A stretch of DNA of 10,177 bases from Desulfovibrionaceae bacterium. GTDB taxonomy: Bacteria > Desulfobacterota > Desulfovibrionia > Desulfovibrionales > Desulfovibrionaceae. Shown piece after piece: positions 1 through 6,587 of the stretch; position 1 is the first letter of the stretch, and every line of letters starts with the position of its first letter. The stretch is taken from positions 1-10,177 of the forward strand of contig WRHT01000033.1 in assembly GCA_009783115.1 (NCBI GenBank), read 5' to 3'. The notes beneath the pieces are model-generated. The model was not told the DNA's origin. It saw nothing but the letters and a program-made list of their open reading frames with translations, and ran no database searches. The position numbers were made by a program, and so were the translations under genes.

Positions 1-372
1 GGAATCGGCTATAACAGCGACATGAAGGCCGACGCCCCGAAGGCGGTGATCGCCTCGGTGCTCTGGAACTGGGGGACGTACTACACGCGGCTGATCAAGA
101 GCGTCATTGACGGATCCTTCACCACCACGCCCTACCTGGGCGACATGGCCGACGGCATGGTCGCTCTCACGTCCCTTGAGGGGGCGATGCTGCCTCCGGG
201 GACCGTGGGAGCGATCGCGGCCGCGAGAAAAAAAATAGACCGGGGCGACGCCATCTTTGAAGGGGGCATGGAGACCAACGACGGGCGGATCATCGGCGCT
301 ACCGGGCAGCGTCTCGGCGAGGGGGAAATTTTTAGCGGCATGAACTGGTACTATCGCAACGTGCTGGAATGA
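1..372 (+). CDS. BMP/PnrA-family substrate-binding protein, C-terminal part (5' end outside window)
   Basis: The reading frame is open from base 1 and ends at TGA 370-372, giving 123 residues of the C-terminal lobe of a BMP (basic membrane protein)/PnrA-type periplasmic binding protein. Visible family features are the opening GIGYNSDM stretch, the aromatic LWNWGTYYT stretch (a form common in this family), YLGDMADGMVALT, and the ending MNWYYRNVLE. The same landmarks recur in the same order in the next gene, so the two are tandem paralogs. Proteins of this family bind nucleosides, purines or related small solutes in the periplasm and deliver them to an ABC permease. The ligand cannot be told from this fragment. 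The stop lies 16 bases before the GTG start of the next gene, consistent with one operon. An internal ATG at base 22 is not a plausible start because homology runs through it to the window edge. Confidence 0.88.
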   Translation, partial: GIGYNSDMKADAPKAVIASVLWNWGTYYTRLIKSVIDGSFTTTPYLGDMADGMVALTSLEGAMLPPGTVGAIAAARKKIDRGDAIFEGGMETNDGRIIGATGQRLGEGEIFSGMNWYYRNVLE

Positions 373-388
373 CAGAAGGGAGGCGAAG

Positions 389-1537
389 GTGAAAAAGGTC
401 CTGGCCGTGCTGGCCGTTGCGTTGATCGTGGGAGTTTTTTTCCTGTTCCAGGCCTGGGAAAAGAAGGGGACCTGGGAGCCGGGAAGGCCCTTGGCCAAAG
501 AATATGTGAAAATAGGGATTATCTACCTGACGGACGTGCTCGGCGAAACCAGCGGGTACACCTACGCCCACGACCGCGGCCTCAGGGAGACGCAAAAAAC
601 CATCGGTCTCAGGGACAACCAGATCCTCCGCAAGACCGGCATATCCGACAGCGATCTTCCGGCCACGGAACAGGCGATGCGCGAGTGCATTTCAGCGGGG
701 GCCAACATCATCATTGCCACGGCCGAGGGTTATGCGCCGGTGTCGAAAAAACTGGCGGGCGAATTTCCGAATGTCGTTTTCGCGCAGCTTTACGCGGATA
801 CGCGCAACGGCTCCAACCTCGCCAATTATTTCGGCCGCGCCTACCAGGCCCGCTACCTGAGCGGGATCATCGCCGGGCTGCGCAGCGCGGCCAATAAGAT
901 CGGCTATGTGGCGGCCATGGGCAAGGAGAACACCCAGGTCACCAGCGGCCTTAACGCCTTTGCCCTGGGGGTGGAGAGGGTCAACCCCAAGGCTGAAATC
1001 CTCGTGAAAGTCACCCATCGGTGGGTGCATCCGGAAGCCGAGTCCGCGGCGGCGCACGCGCTGATCGCCGCCGGCTGCGACGTGATCGCACAGCATTGCG
1101 ACACTCCCGCCCCGCAGATCGCGGCGCAAAGCCAAAGCTCCGGAGAGCGCGGGATATGGGGGATCGGCTACAACAGCGACATGCGCAAGGACGCGAAAAC
1201 GGTCATTACCTCGGTGGTCTGGCATTGGAATGTTTATTACACCGGCCTCGTCGCCGGCGTGATTGACGGCGGCTTCAGGCCCGCGTCCTACCTTGGCGGC
1301 CTGCGCGAGGGCATAGTGGGGCTTACGCCGTTCAACGAAAGCCTTATGCCCGCCGGGGCGGCCGAGGCCCTGAAGGAAGCGCGTAAGGGCATTGAAAGCG
1401 GCGCATCCGCAATCTTCGAGGGGGCGTTGGAGAGCAATGACGGGCGGGTTTTCGGGGTTCCGGGACAACGCTTTTCCGACGCGGAGATCGCCGAAGGCAT
1501 AAACTGGTACTACCGCAACGTGCTTGAGCTTCAATGA
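389..1537 (+). CDS. BMP/PnrA-family ABC transporter substrate-binding protein
   Basis: A complete 382-residue protein, a typical length for the family, with a GTG start at 389 preceded by a strong ribosome binding site (AGGGAGG, about 377-383). Residues 5-20 form a hydrophobic N-terminal segment. No lipobox cysteine follows and no clear signal peptidase I site is obvious, so it may be an uncleaved membrane anchor or an unusual signal peptide. The BMP domain begins near residue 40 (VKIGIIYL). Landmarks are YQARYLSGIIAG (152-163), NKIGYVAAMGKE (169-180), a DVIAQHCDTPAPQ segment (231-243) in the hinge/ligand region, GIGYNSDM (258-265) and INWYYRNVLE at the C terminus. It probably captures a nucleoside, purine or similar solute in the periplasm for an ABC importer. 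The substrate is inferred from family membership only. It lies directly downstream of a paralog; no permease or ATPase genes follow, so they may lie upstream. Confidence 0.9.
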   Translation: MKKVLAVLAVALIVGVFFLFQAWEKKGTWEPGRPLAKEYVKIGIIYLTDVLGETSGYTYAHDRGLRETQKTIGLRDNQILRKTGISDSDLPATEQAMRECISAGANIIIATAEGYAPVSKKLAGEFPNVVFAQLYADTRNGSNLANYFGRAYQARYLSGIIAGLRSAANKIGYVAAMGKENTQVTSGLNAFALGVERVNPKAEILVKVTHRWVHPEAESAAAHALIAAGCDVIAQHCDTPAPQIAAQSQSSGERGIWGIGYNSDMRKDAKTVITSVVWHWNVYYTGLVAGVIDGGFRPASYLGGLREGIVGLTPFNESLMPAGAAEALKEARKGIESGASAIFEGALESNDGRVFGVPGQRFSDAEIAEGINWYYRNVLELQ

Positions 1538-1888
1538 AACAAAGCCTAAGATGGCCGTACAATGATCCGCAGGCCGCCCAACAGTCCCACACAGAAAATG
1601 CCAAAGCAAAGCAAACCAAAAGATGTCCAGACGCTCATGATTTGGCATCCCACATGGTTAAAATGTAACTGCCTATCATACGCCTATTGCGATGTTAATA
1701 CCAGTTTGACTGGAATGGAACAAGCCCATCACCGTGCTGCTGAGTAGCAGTTGACTCCGGCCAGCAGGAACTGGTCGAGGTCGAAAACTGTGCTTCGTGT
1801 TGGCAGCCGTACACGGGGGCGTTAACCGCGCCGTGTCAGCCTTGGCCGTCTGTTAATCGCAGCCGTGGCGGAAAACCCTTTGACCCAA
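1538..1888. other. Gene-poor intergenic stretch between the BMP genes and the antitoxin gene
   Basis: About 350 bases between two convergent genes (BMP + strand, antitoxin - strand). I recognise no conserved protein in any frame: reading frames are short and interrupted, for example by close stops around 1741-1755 and 1822. Composition is visibly more AT-rich around 1560-1740 than in the flanking genes. A small perfect hairpin (CTGCT, 4-base loop, AGCAG) lies at 1737-1750. No convincing T-rich terminator is seen for either gene. Next to a decayed toxin-antitoxin locus, this may be scar sequence from a lost mobile or accessory segment, but I cannot name one. Confidence 0.5.
1546..1638 (-). CDS. 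Possible 30-residue hydrophobic microprotein (unproven)
   Basis: An ATG at 1638 opens a 30-residue frame ending at TAG 1546-1548. Most of it (WTSFGLLCFGIFCVGLLGGL) is hydrophobic, long enough for one membrane span, followed by a short tail with two arginines. That is the shape of many small membrane peptides. Support is weak: the only Shine-Dalgarno-like bases (GGGA) lie somewhat far upstream, I recognise no family, and a frame this short can arise by chance. It is recorded because it is the only membrane-like short frame I noticed in the gene-poor stretch. Confidence 0.13.
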   Translation of the reverse strand: MSVWTSFGLLCFGIFCVGLLGGLRIIVRPS

Positions 1889-2152
1889 CTAAGGCCGCGT
1901 AATCGCTTGTTCCAAAACAAGGCGAATGTAGCGCGTATATGGCATCCGTTCCGCCTTCGCTCGAATTTTCACTGCTGCCAACAGATTTTGAGGTAAGCGC
2001 ATATTAAGAGCGGCTGTTTTCGGTTCAAACTCGAACTTCACCGACGCAAATCCTGACAAATCGTACTCCGACAAGTCGGCGGACTCCACAAACTGTTCGG
2101 CTTCTTCGTCGCTTTTGAGCGACGGCATCGCCTTAAGCGAGTGTTTTTTCAT
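1889..2152 (-). CDS. CopG/ribbon-helix-helix antitoxin (BrnA-partner type), apparently without an intact toxin
   Basis: An 87-residue protein. I chose ATG 2150-2152 over the in-frame TTG at 2159-2161 because the ribosome binding site AAAGGGAG (2163-2170) lies about 10 bases before the ATG but only about 2 before the TTG. The N-terminal half is acidic with a MPSLKSDEEAEQFVES pattern (9-24), as in the CopG_antitoxin family (PF12441 type). The C-terminal half is a ribbon-helix-helix: strand AALNMRLP (47-54), then helices about 55-68 and 71-84 with PYTRYIRLVLEQA. Such proteins bind operator DNA as dimers and neutralise a BrnT-type RNase toxin encoded just upstream. Here the upstream region holds only what looks like the toxin's C-terminal end, overlapping this gene's start as the toxin gene normally would. 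It may therefore be a relic antitoxin, an anti-toxin protecting against a homologous system elsewhere, or a free regulator. Confidence 0.8.
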   Translation of the reverse strand: MKKHSLKAMPSLKSDEEAEQFVESADLSEYDLSGFASVKFEFEPKTAALNMRLPQNLLAAVKIRAKAERMPYTRYIRLVLEQAITRP

Positions 2153-2210
2153 AGTTGTCAATCTCCCTTTGGTGCATATAGCGGGCGCTGATCATTTGTC
2201 TACACAAGAT
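2133..2210 (-). pseudogene. Remnant 3' end of a BrnT-family (DUF497) toxin gene
   Basis: Overlapping the antitoxin start in another frame is an open stretch bounded upstream by an in-frame TAG at 2211-2213 and ending at TAA 2133-2135. It contains ISARYMHQREIDNYEK, which matches my memory of the C-terminal signature of BrnT/DUF497 toxins (I-I-S-A-R, then a basic/charged helix with R/K-E-x3-Y-E). Its placement supports this: in BrnT-BrnA loci the toxin is upstream and its end overlaps or abuts the antitoxin start. Upstream of the TAG I see no residue pattern resembling the rest of the roughly 90-residue toxin, so the 5' part appears deleted or decayed. The identification rests on about 16-20 residues plus context, not on a search. 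Confidence 0.55.
2175..2202 (-). promoter_or_regulatory. Possible promoter/operator of the antitoxin gene
   Basis: On the - strand TAGACA (2197-2202) is followed after 16 bases by TATATG (2175-2180), a fair sigma70-type -35/-10 pair just upstream of the antitoxin ribosome binding site. A TTGT-4-ACAA inverted repeat (2196-2207) overlaps the -35 element and a TGATCA palindrome (2189-2194) sits in the spacer. Either could be an operator, since ribbon-helix-helix antitoxins usually repress their own genes. These bases also lie in the toxin remnant, so the match could be fortuitous. Confidence 0.25.
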
Positions 2211-2297
2211 CTACGGTTTAATGACCTTTGAGGGATTTTTGATTCTTCGCGGGGATTTTGGGTAGGTTCTTTTATGGCCGCTTGTAAGCGAGATAAA

Positions 2298-2330
2298 GGC
2301 CGGGGCAGATACAAATAAAAAACCCCGGCC
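2298..2330 (-). terminator. Likely terminator of the secretion operon
   Basis: Starting 5 bases past the stop codon of the HlyD-type gene is an 8-bp perfect GC stem: GGCCGGGG (2323-2330 as read on the - strand) pairs with CCCCGGCC (2298-2305), with a 17-base loop. A short run of T (three, then ATCT) follows on the - strand. The stem is strong but the loop is long and the T tract short, so intrinsic termination is probable rather than certain. Position at the end of the operon supports the call. Confidence 0.6.
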
Positions 2331-2334
2331 CGGC

Positions 2335-4317
2335 CTACCTCTCCCTCAAGGCCCGCTGGCGGGTCTTGAGAACGGGCTTGAGGATATAGTCCAGGATGGT
2401 TTTCTTGCCGTGGAGTATGTCCGCGGTGGCGAGCATGCCGGGCATGATGTCCAGTTCCTTGCCCTGGTAGACGATGGCGTTGCTTTCGGTGCGCACCCGC
2501 GCCTGGTAAAAGACGTCGCCGCGCCGGTCCTCGATGGTGTCGGCGCTGATTTGCTCCAGCTTGCCGGGCAGTCCGCCGTATATGGAAAAGTCATAGGCCG
2601 AGATCTTGACCATGGCCGTCTGGCCTATTTCCAGAAAGGCCACGTCCGCAGGCCGCACCTTTACTTCCACCAGGAGCGCCCCTTCCAGGGGCACGATGTC
2701 CATGATCGATTCGCCGGGTTTGACCACGCCGCCCACGGTATTGATGTAAATCTGGCGCACCGACCCGCGCACCGGGGATAAGAGTTCCGTCCGGCTGACC
2801 CGGTCGCCGCCCGCGCTCAGGGTTTCGCGCAGGGAGGCGAGTTCCAGGCGGCGGCGGTTGATTTCATCGGTCACGTTCGAGGCCAGCTCCGCCTCCCGGA
2901 AGGCGATGCGCCTCTCCGTCTCCTCCACCGCCGCCCTGATTCTCGGCTCAGCGGCCATCAGGGAGTCGAACTCGCCCTGCAAAGAGACCACCTGGCTTTG
3001 CAGGTTCAGGTAATCCACCTTGGAATAGCTGCCGCTTTCGGCCAGCGGGGTAATCACCCGCATTTTTTCCTGGGCCAGCTCCAGGTTGGCTTCGAGCTGG
3101 CGGAGGCGCACGCGCTGTTCTTCCAGCTCATGCCGCCGCTGGTCATGCTGGGCGCGCAGCAGCATAAGCTCGGCTTCGCGCTGTCCCCGGCGCGCCCGCC
3201 AGGTCGCGGCCTGGTCCTCAAAGACGTTTTTGGCCCAGCTTTCAATATCCGCGCTGATGTTCGCGTCCATAAGCTCGCCCAGCCAGGCGGACGCGCTTTC
3301 GGGAAAAACAGGCTCTTCGTCCGCGAGTTCAGCCCGCAGGCGCAAGATGGAAGCCTGGTTTTCCAGGGCGCGGCTCACGGCGTCGCGGTACATGCTGGCC
3401 GCGCTCTCGTTGTCCAGGCGGGCCAGGATGTCGCCCTGGGAAACAATCTGCCCTTCCCGGACAAAAAGATCGCTCAGGATGCCGCCTTCGAGGTTCTGGA
3501 TCGCCTGCAGACGCTGGGCGGCGATGATCTGTCCATCGGCGTGGGTCACCTCGTCCACTTCGGCCAGCCCCGCCCAGATGATCATGATGATGAAAAAGGA
3601 GATGATGCAGATGGAGAGCTTGCGGGATTGGATCGCGGGCATCCGGGAATAGGCCGCCGTATGCGCCCTGGAATAGGGCAATTCTTCGGGTGTGAGCTTG
3701 GATCGTCCGCCGTCGGGAAGGGGGGGGGCGTCCTGTTCGCCCTTCAGGAACATCATGATCCTGGCAAACAGGCCTTTGGGGGGCGCGGCCGCCCCGGCCT
3801 GGGGTTGCGCGGGTTTGCCCGGCTGCGCCGGTCCCGCGGCTTGCCCCAGCCCCGCCAGCGCGGCTTGGGTAGTCAGGGAAATCGAGGGCGGATCCGGCTG
3901 ATCCGCTTTGCCCGCCCCCGCCGGTTTGGCCTGGTGCGCCGGATGCGCGGAATGCGCGGGCTTGCTCTGTTGCGCCTGTCTGGCCAGTTGGGCCTGTTGC
4001 GCCTGTTTGACCTGTTGCGCCAACTGCGCCAGTTGCGCCGGTTGAAGCTGTTGAACCGCCCCGGCCTGGGGGTGCGCCGGGCCAGACGGTTTGGCCGGTT
4101 GGGCCGGTTGGGCCGCCGGGGGATCCTGGAGATCCTGGAGATCCTGGGGATCCTGGCCTGGTTCTTCCGGCGGCTCCGGCGCGATCAGCCGGGCCGCCTG
4201 GGGCAGGTAGGCCGCCGGGATCTGGAAGATCGCCGGTTGAACCTGTTGATCCGGGCCCTCCGGTTGATCCTGTGAGGCCGCCGGGGGAACCGGGGGAGGC
4301 AAGGGGTTTTGGGTCAT
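2335..4317 (-). CDS. HlyD-family type I secretion membrane fusion (adaptor) protein with long P/Q/A-rich N-terminal extension
   Basis: This 660-residue protein bridges the inner-membrane ABC exporter to the TolC-type outer-membrane channel. One membrane span lies at about residues 234-250 (LSICIISFFIIMIIWAG). Next come the first half of the lipoyl-like hairpin (NLEGGILSDLFVREGQIVSQGD, 275-296; shown as landmarks), a long charged coiled-coil region (about 305-500) and the returning lipoyl/beta-barrel part (LLSPVRGSVRQIYINTVGGVV from 512, then the C-terminal barrel). HlyD homologs usually have only a few tens of residues before the membrane span; here there are about 230. Residues 1-180 are low-complexity Pro/Gln/Ala with PAQ, LAQ and PAH repeats, predicted cytoplasmic and disordered. 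The ATG at 4315-4317 overlaps the exporter's TGA (ATGA), implying translational coupling, with AAAGGGCG upstream. Composition differs from the rest of the operon only in the extension. Confidence 0.93.
   Translation of the reverse strand: MTQNPLPPPVPPAASQDQPEGPDQQVQPAIFQIPAAYLPQAARLIAPEPPEEPGQDPQDLQDLQDPPAAQPAQPAKPSGPAHPQAGAVQQLQPAQLAQLAQQVKQAQQAQLARQAQQSKPAHSAHPAHQAKPAGAGKADQPDPPSISLTTQAALAGLGQAAGPAQPGKPAQPQAGAAAPPKGLFARIMMFLKGEQDAPPLPDGGRSKLTPEELPYSRAHTAAYSRMPAIQSRKLSICIISFFIIMIIWAGLAEVDEVTHADGQIIAAQRLQAIQNLEGGILSDLFVREGQIVSQGDILARLDNESAASMYRDAVSRALENQASILRLRAELADEEPVFPESASAWLGELMDANISADIESWAKNVFEDQAATWRARRGQREAELMLLRAQHDQRRHELEEQRVRLRQLEANLELAQEKMRVITPLAESGSYSKVDYLNLQSQVVSLQGEFDSLMAAEPRIRAAVEETERRIAFREAELASNVTDEINRRRLELASLRETLSAGGDRVSRTELLSPVRGSVRQIYINTVGGVVKPGESIMDIVPLEGALLVEVKVRPADVAFLEIGQTAMVKISAYDFSIYGGLPGKLEQISADTIEDRRGDVFYQARVRTESNAIVYQGKELDIMPGMLATADILHGKKTILDYILKPVLKTRQRALRER
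3778..4308 (-). repeat. Low-complexity, repeat-rich DNA coding the P/Q/A extension
   Basis: This part of the adaptor gene is built from degenerate short repeats. The clearest is a 9-bp tandem unit, gatcctgga (+ strand), in nearly four copies at 4122-4156, which encodes the Q-D-P/L run near residues 55-66. Around 3960-4060 many variants of ttgcgcc/cagttg/cctgtt repeats encode L-A-Q, Q-A-Q and P-A-Q units. Unit lengths that are multiples of three keep the frame, so copy-number change would lengthen or shorten the extension without breaking the protein. Boundaries are approximate. Confidence 0.7.
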
Positions 4318-6575
4318 TTCGCGCCCTTTGCCCTGCGCGTGTGCAAGGCGTGCAGCACCTCATCCTTGGGTCCGTCCAGGGTGATGCGTCCGTTTTCCAT
4401 GACCACCAGCCTGTCCACCATCTTGAGCATGCTCATGCGGTGGGTGATCAGGAGCATGGTCTTGCCCTTGATGATTGATTGCAGCCGGTGTTGCACTATG
4501 GCCTCGGAGGCGATGTCCATGTTGCTGGTTGGCTCGTCCAGGAGGAGGATCTCCGGGTCGCGGGCCAGGGCGCGGGCCAGGGCCACGGCCTGGCGCTGGC
4601 CTCCGGAAAGGTGGCGTCCTTGTTCGCCTACCTGGGCCCCGAAACCGGCCGGGTGTCCGCGGATGAAATCCAGGGTTCCGGAGAGGCTCGCGGCCCGCAT
4701 GATCAGGTGATCCGGCACCGTGGGGTCGCCCAGGGTGATATTGTCGCGCACGGTTCCGTAAAAGAGCACCGAATCCTGCGGCAGCACCCCCACCCGGCCG
4801 CGCACGTCCGCGGTGGAAAGCTGGCGTATATCCACCCCGTCAAGTTTTACCGCGCCCTCCGAGGGCTGGTACAAGCCGAGAATGAGCTTGCCGAGCGTGC
4901 TTTTGCCGGATCCCATGGGACCGATGATCCCCACCCGTTCCCCGGCGTGGATTTTAAGGCTGACCTTGTTCAGGGCGCTGCGTTCCTCGCCGGGGTAAGT
5001 GAAGCTGACCCCCTCCAGGCTGAAGGCCGCCTGCAGGTGTCCGAAATCCATGCTCCCCTGCTCGTTCTGGTCTTCCGAGGGCAGGCCCATGATCACGTTC
5101 AGCGCGGCCAGGGAAACCAGCGAGTTTTGCAGCCGGGTGAGCAGGGCGGATATTTGCAGAAGCGGGGCCATGGCCCGGCCCAGGAGGATGTTGCAGCCGA
5201 TGATCCCGCCCATGGTAAGCTGGTTTTCGCCGATCAGGTACACCCCCCAGACCACCATGGCCACGGTGACGATCTGCGTGATGGTGGTGGAAAAAGAGAC
5301 GGCCATGCTCTGCTCGCGGTGCGACTCCAGAGAGGACTTGGCGGAGATGTGCACCACCTCTTCCCAGAGGCGCTGCATACGGCTTTCGGCCATGTTGCTT
5401 TTGACCGTTTCCAGCCCGCCCACGATCTCCGTCAGCAGGGCGTTCTTCTGCATGTTGTGCTTATAGCCGTGCTCGGCCGCGCGCTTGGACCTGAATTGCA
5501 GGACGAACCCGGCCCCGATTATAACCGGCATGGCCAGGATGGGCAAAAGCACCAACGGCCCGCCGATGAGCCAGATGATCCCCAGAAAGAGGAACAAAAA
5601 AGGCAAATCCACCAGGGCCAGCAGGGAGGTGGAACTGAAAAACTCGCGCAGGGATTCAAATTCGCGCAGGTTGTTGACCAAGGCCCCGGTGGATTCCGGC
5701 TTGGCGTCCATGCGCATGGTCAGCACCTTGTCCAGGAGCGCGCCGGAAAGAATGACGTCGGCGTTGCGCCCGGCCACGTCCACAAAATGCGTGCGCAGGT
5801 TTTTCAGCAAAAAGTCAAAGATATAGGCCAAGGTTATGCCGATGGCCAGCACCCACAAGGTTTCCACGGCATTATTGGGAACCACCCGGTCGTAGACGTT
5901 CATGACGAACAAGGGGCTGGCCACGGCGATCAGGTTGACGATCACGCTGGCCGCGACCACATGGCCGTAAATGGGCTTGAAATGGATCAGCACGTCCCAG
6001 AACCAGCCCCGTTTTTTGGTCAGGGCCAGCTTCTCCACCCGGGCGTCCACCCGGTTCTCCAGGGCGCCGAAAACCGCGAAGCCCGCGTATTGCTCTTCGA
6101 GATCCGTCCGGGCCAGGCTGGTGACTTCCTCCCCGTACTCCGGCCAGATCACCTCGGCTTTGTCCTCGCTCAGGTTCAGCAAGGTGCAGACCTTGTCCTC
6201 CTTGAGCAGCAGGACGCAGGGCATGGTCAGGCGCGAAATGTCCGACAAGGCGGCCCGGTGCATGATCTTCGCCTGGAAGCCGCAGCGGGCCACGGCCCTT
6301 ATGCAGGCGTCCGCGGTGACCGCGGCCCCGGCCAGGCCGGCCATGAGGAATTGCGGGGAAACGGTCTTGCCTTTCAGCCGGATCAGGGTGGACAGGCTGC
6401 GCAAGAGCAGCGGCATGTAGTCCACCTGCGAAGGGACCAGCGGCGGGGGCTTGCGGCGGCACAGGCGCACCTCGCGCTCGCTTTCCGACTCCCCCTCGAT
6501 GATATCCGGCTCATCGGCGGCGGCCTTGGAGGCTTCCCGCCTGTCCGTATTTTCCCCTTCCGGCTTGTCCGTCAT
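4314..6575 (-). CDS. Type I secretion ABC exporter (permease/ATPase, LapB/LssB type)
   Basis: A 753-residue inner-membrane half-transporter that works as a dimer and powers export of the RTX-type substrates through the adaptor and TolC-type channel. Domain order: acidic N terminus (1-35); a C39-peptidase-like domain (about 52-170) with no cysteine at the expected catalytic place (MPLLLRSLSTLIRLKGK), so non-proteolytic and probably substrate-binding; membrane domain (about 200-480) with hydrophobic segments near 204-222, 238-258, 318-338, 343-360, 430-448 and 455-475; and an ATPase domain (about 518-745). The ATPase motifs are intact: Walker A GPMGSGKST (552-560), Q-loop Q600, signature LSGGQ (656-660), Walker B ILLLDE (676-681) and H-loop His712. 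Its start lies 12 bases after the TolC-type stop and its end overlaps the adaptor start by 4 bases. In Desulfovibrio vulgaris a comparable exporter with the same neighbours is, as I recall, needed for biofilm formation. Confidence 0.95.
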   Translation of the reverse strand: MTDKPEGENTDRREASKAAADEPDIIEGESESEREVRLCRRKPPPLVPSQVDYMPLLLRSLSTLIRLKGKTVSPQFLMAGLAGAAVTADACIRAVARCGFQAKIMHRAALSDISRLTMPCVLLLKEDKVCTLLNLSEDKAEVIWPEYGEEVTSLARTDLEEQYAGFAVFGALENRVDARVEKLALTKKRGWFWDVLIHFKPIYGHVVAASVIVNLIAVASPLFVMNVYDRVVPNNAVETLWVLAIGITLAYIFDFLLKNLRTHFVDVAGRNADVILSGALLDKVLTMRMDAKPESTGALVNNLREFESLREFFSSTSLLALVDLPFLFLFLGIIWLIGGPLVLLPILAMPVIIGAGFVLQFRSKRAAEHGYKHNMQKNALLTEIVGGLETVKSNMAESRMQRLWEEVVHISAKSSLESHREQSMAVSFSTTITQIVTVAMVVWGVYLIGENQLTMGGIIGCNILLGRAMAPLLQISALLTRLQNSLVSLAALNVIMGLPSEDQNEQGSMDFGHLQAAFSLEGVSFTYPGEERSALNKVSLKIHAGERVGIIGPMGSGKSTLGKLILGLYQPSEGAVKLDGVDIRQLSTADVRGRVGVLPQDSVLFYGTVRDNITLGDPTVPDHLIMRAASLSGTLDFIRGHPAGFGAQVGEQGRHLSGGQRQAVALARALARDPEILLLDEPTSNMDIASEAIVQHRLQSIIKGKTMLLITHRMSMLKMVDRLVVMENGRITLDGPKDEVLHALHTRRAKGAK

Positions 6576-6587
6576 CTTCGTTTCCGC

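Noticed and set aside
692..1648. A 318-codon - strand frame antisense to the second BMP gene
   Set aside because: The + strand gene has clear family motifs and a good ribosome binding site. The antisense product has no recognisable features.
1750..1890. Possible transposase or oxidoreductase fragment in the gene-poor patch (frames with VDSGQQELVEVENC or CFVLAAVHGGVNRAVSAL)
   Set aside because: I could not match either reading to a specific family, both are closed by stops within about 50 codons, and no terminal inverted repeats or target duplications are visible.
2998..4275. A 425-codon + strand frame antisense to the adaptor gene
   Set aside because: Composition is Arg/Gly/Leu-rich with no domain, typical of antisense frames in GC-rich genes; there is no operon context on that strand.
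3329..4363. A 344-codon - strand frame with collagen-like G-x-y triplets (GSPGSPG, GPTGQTGATG) over the adaptor's N-terminal region
   Set aside because: The adaptor frame is coupled to the exporter by an ATGA overlap and runs directly into the conserved HlyD domain. The collagen look is the shifted reading of the same P/Q/A repeats, and the frame loses the pattern once the HlyD domain begins.
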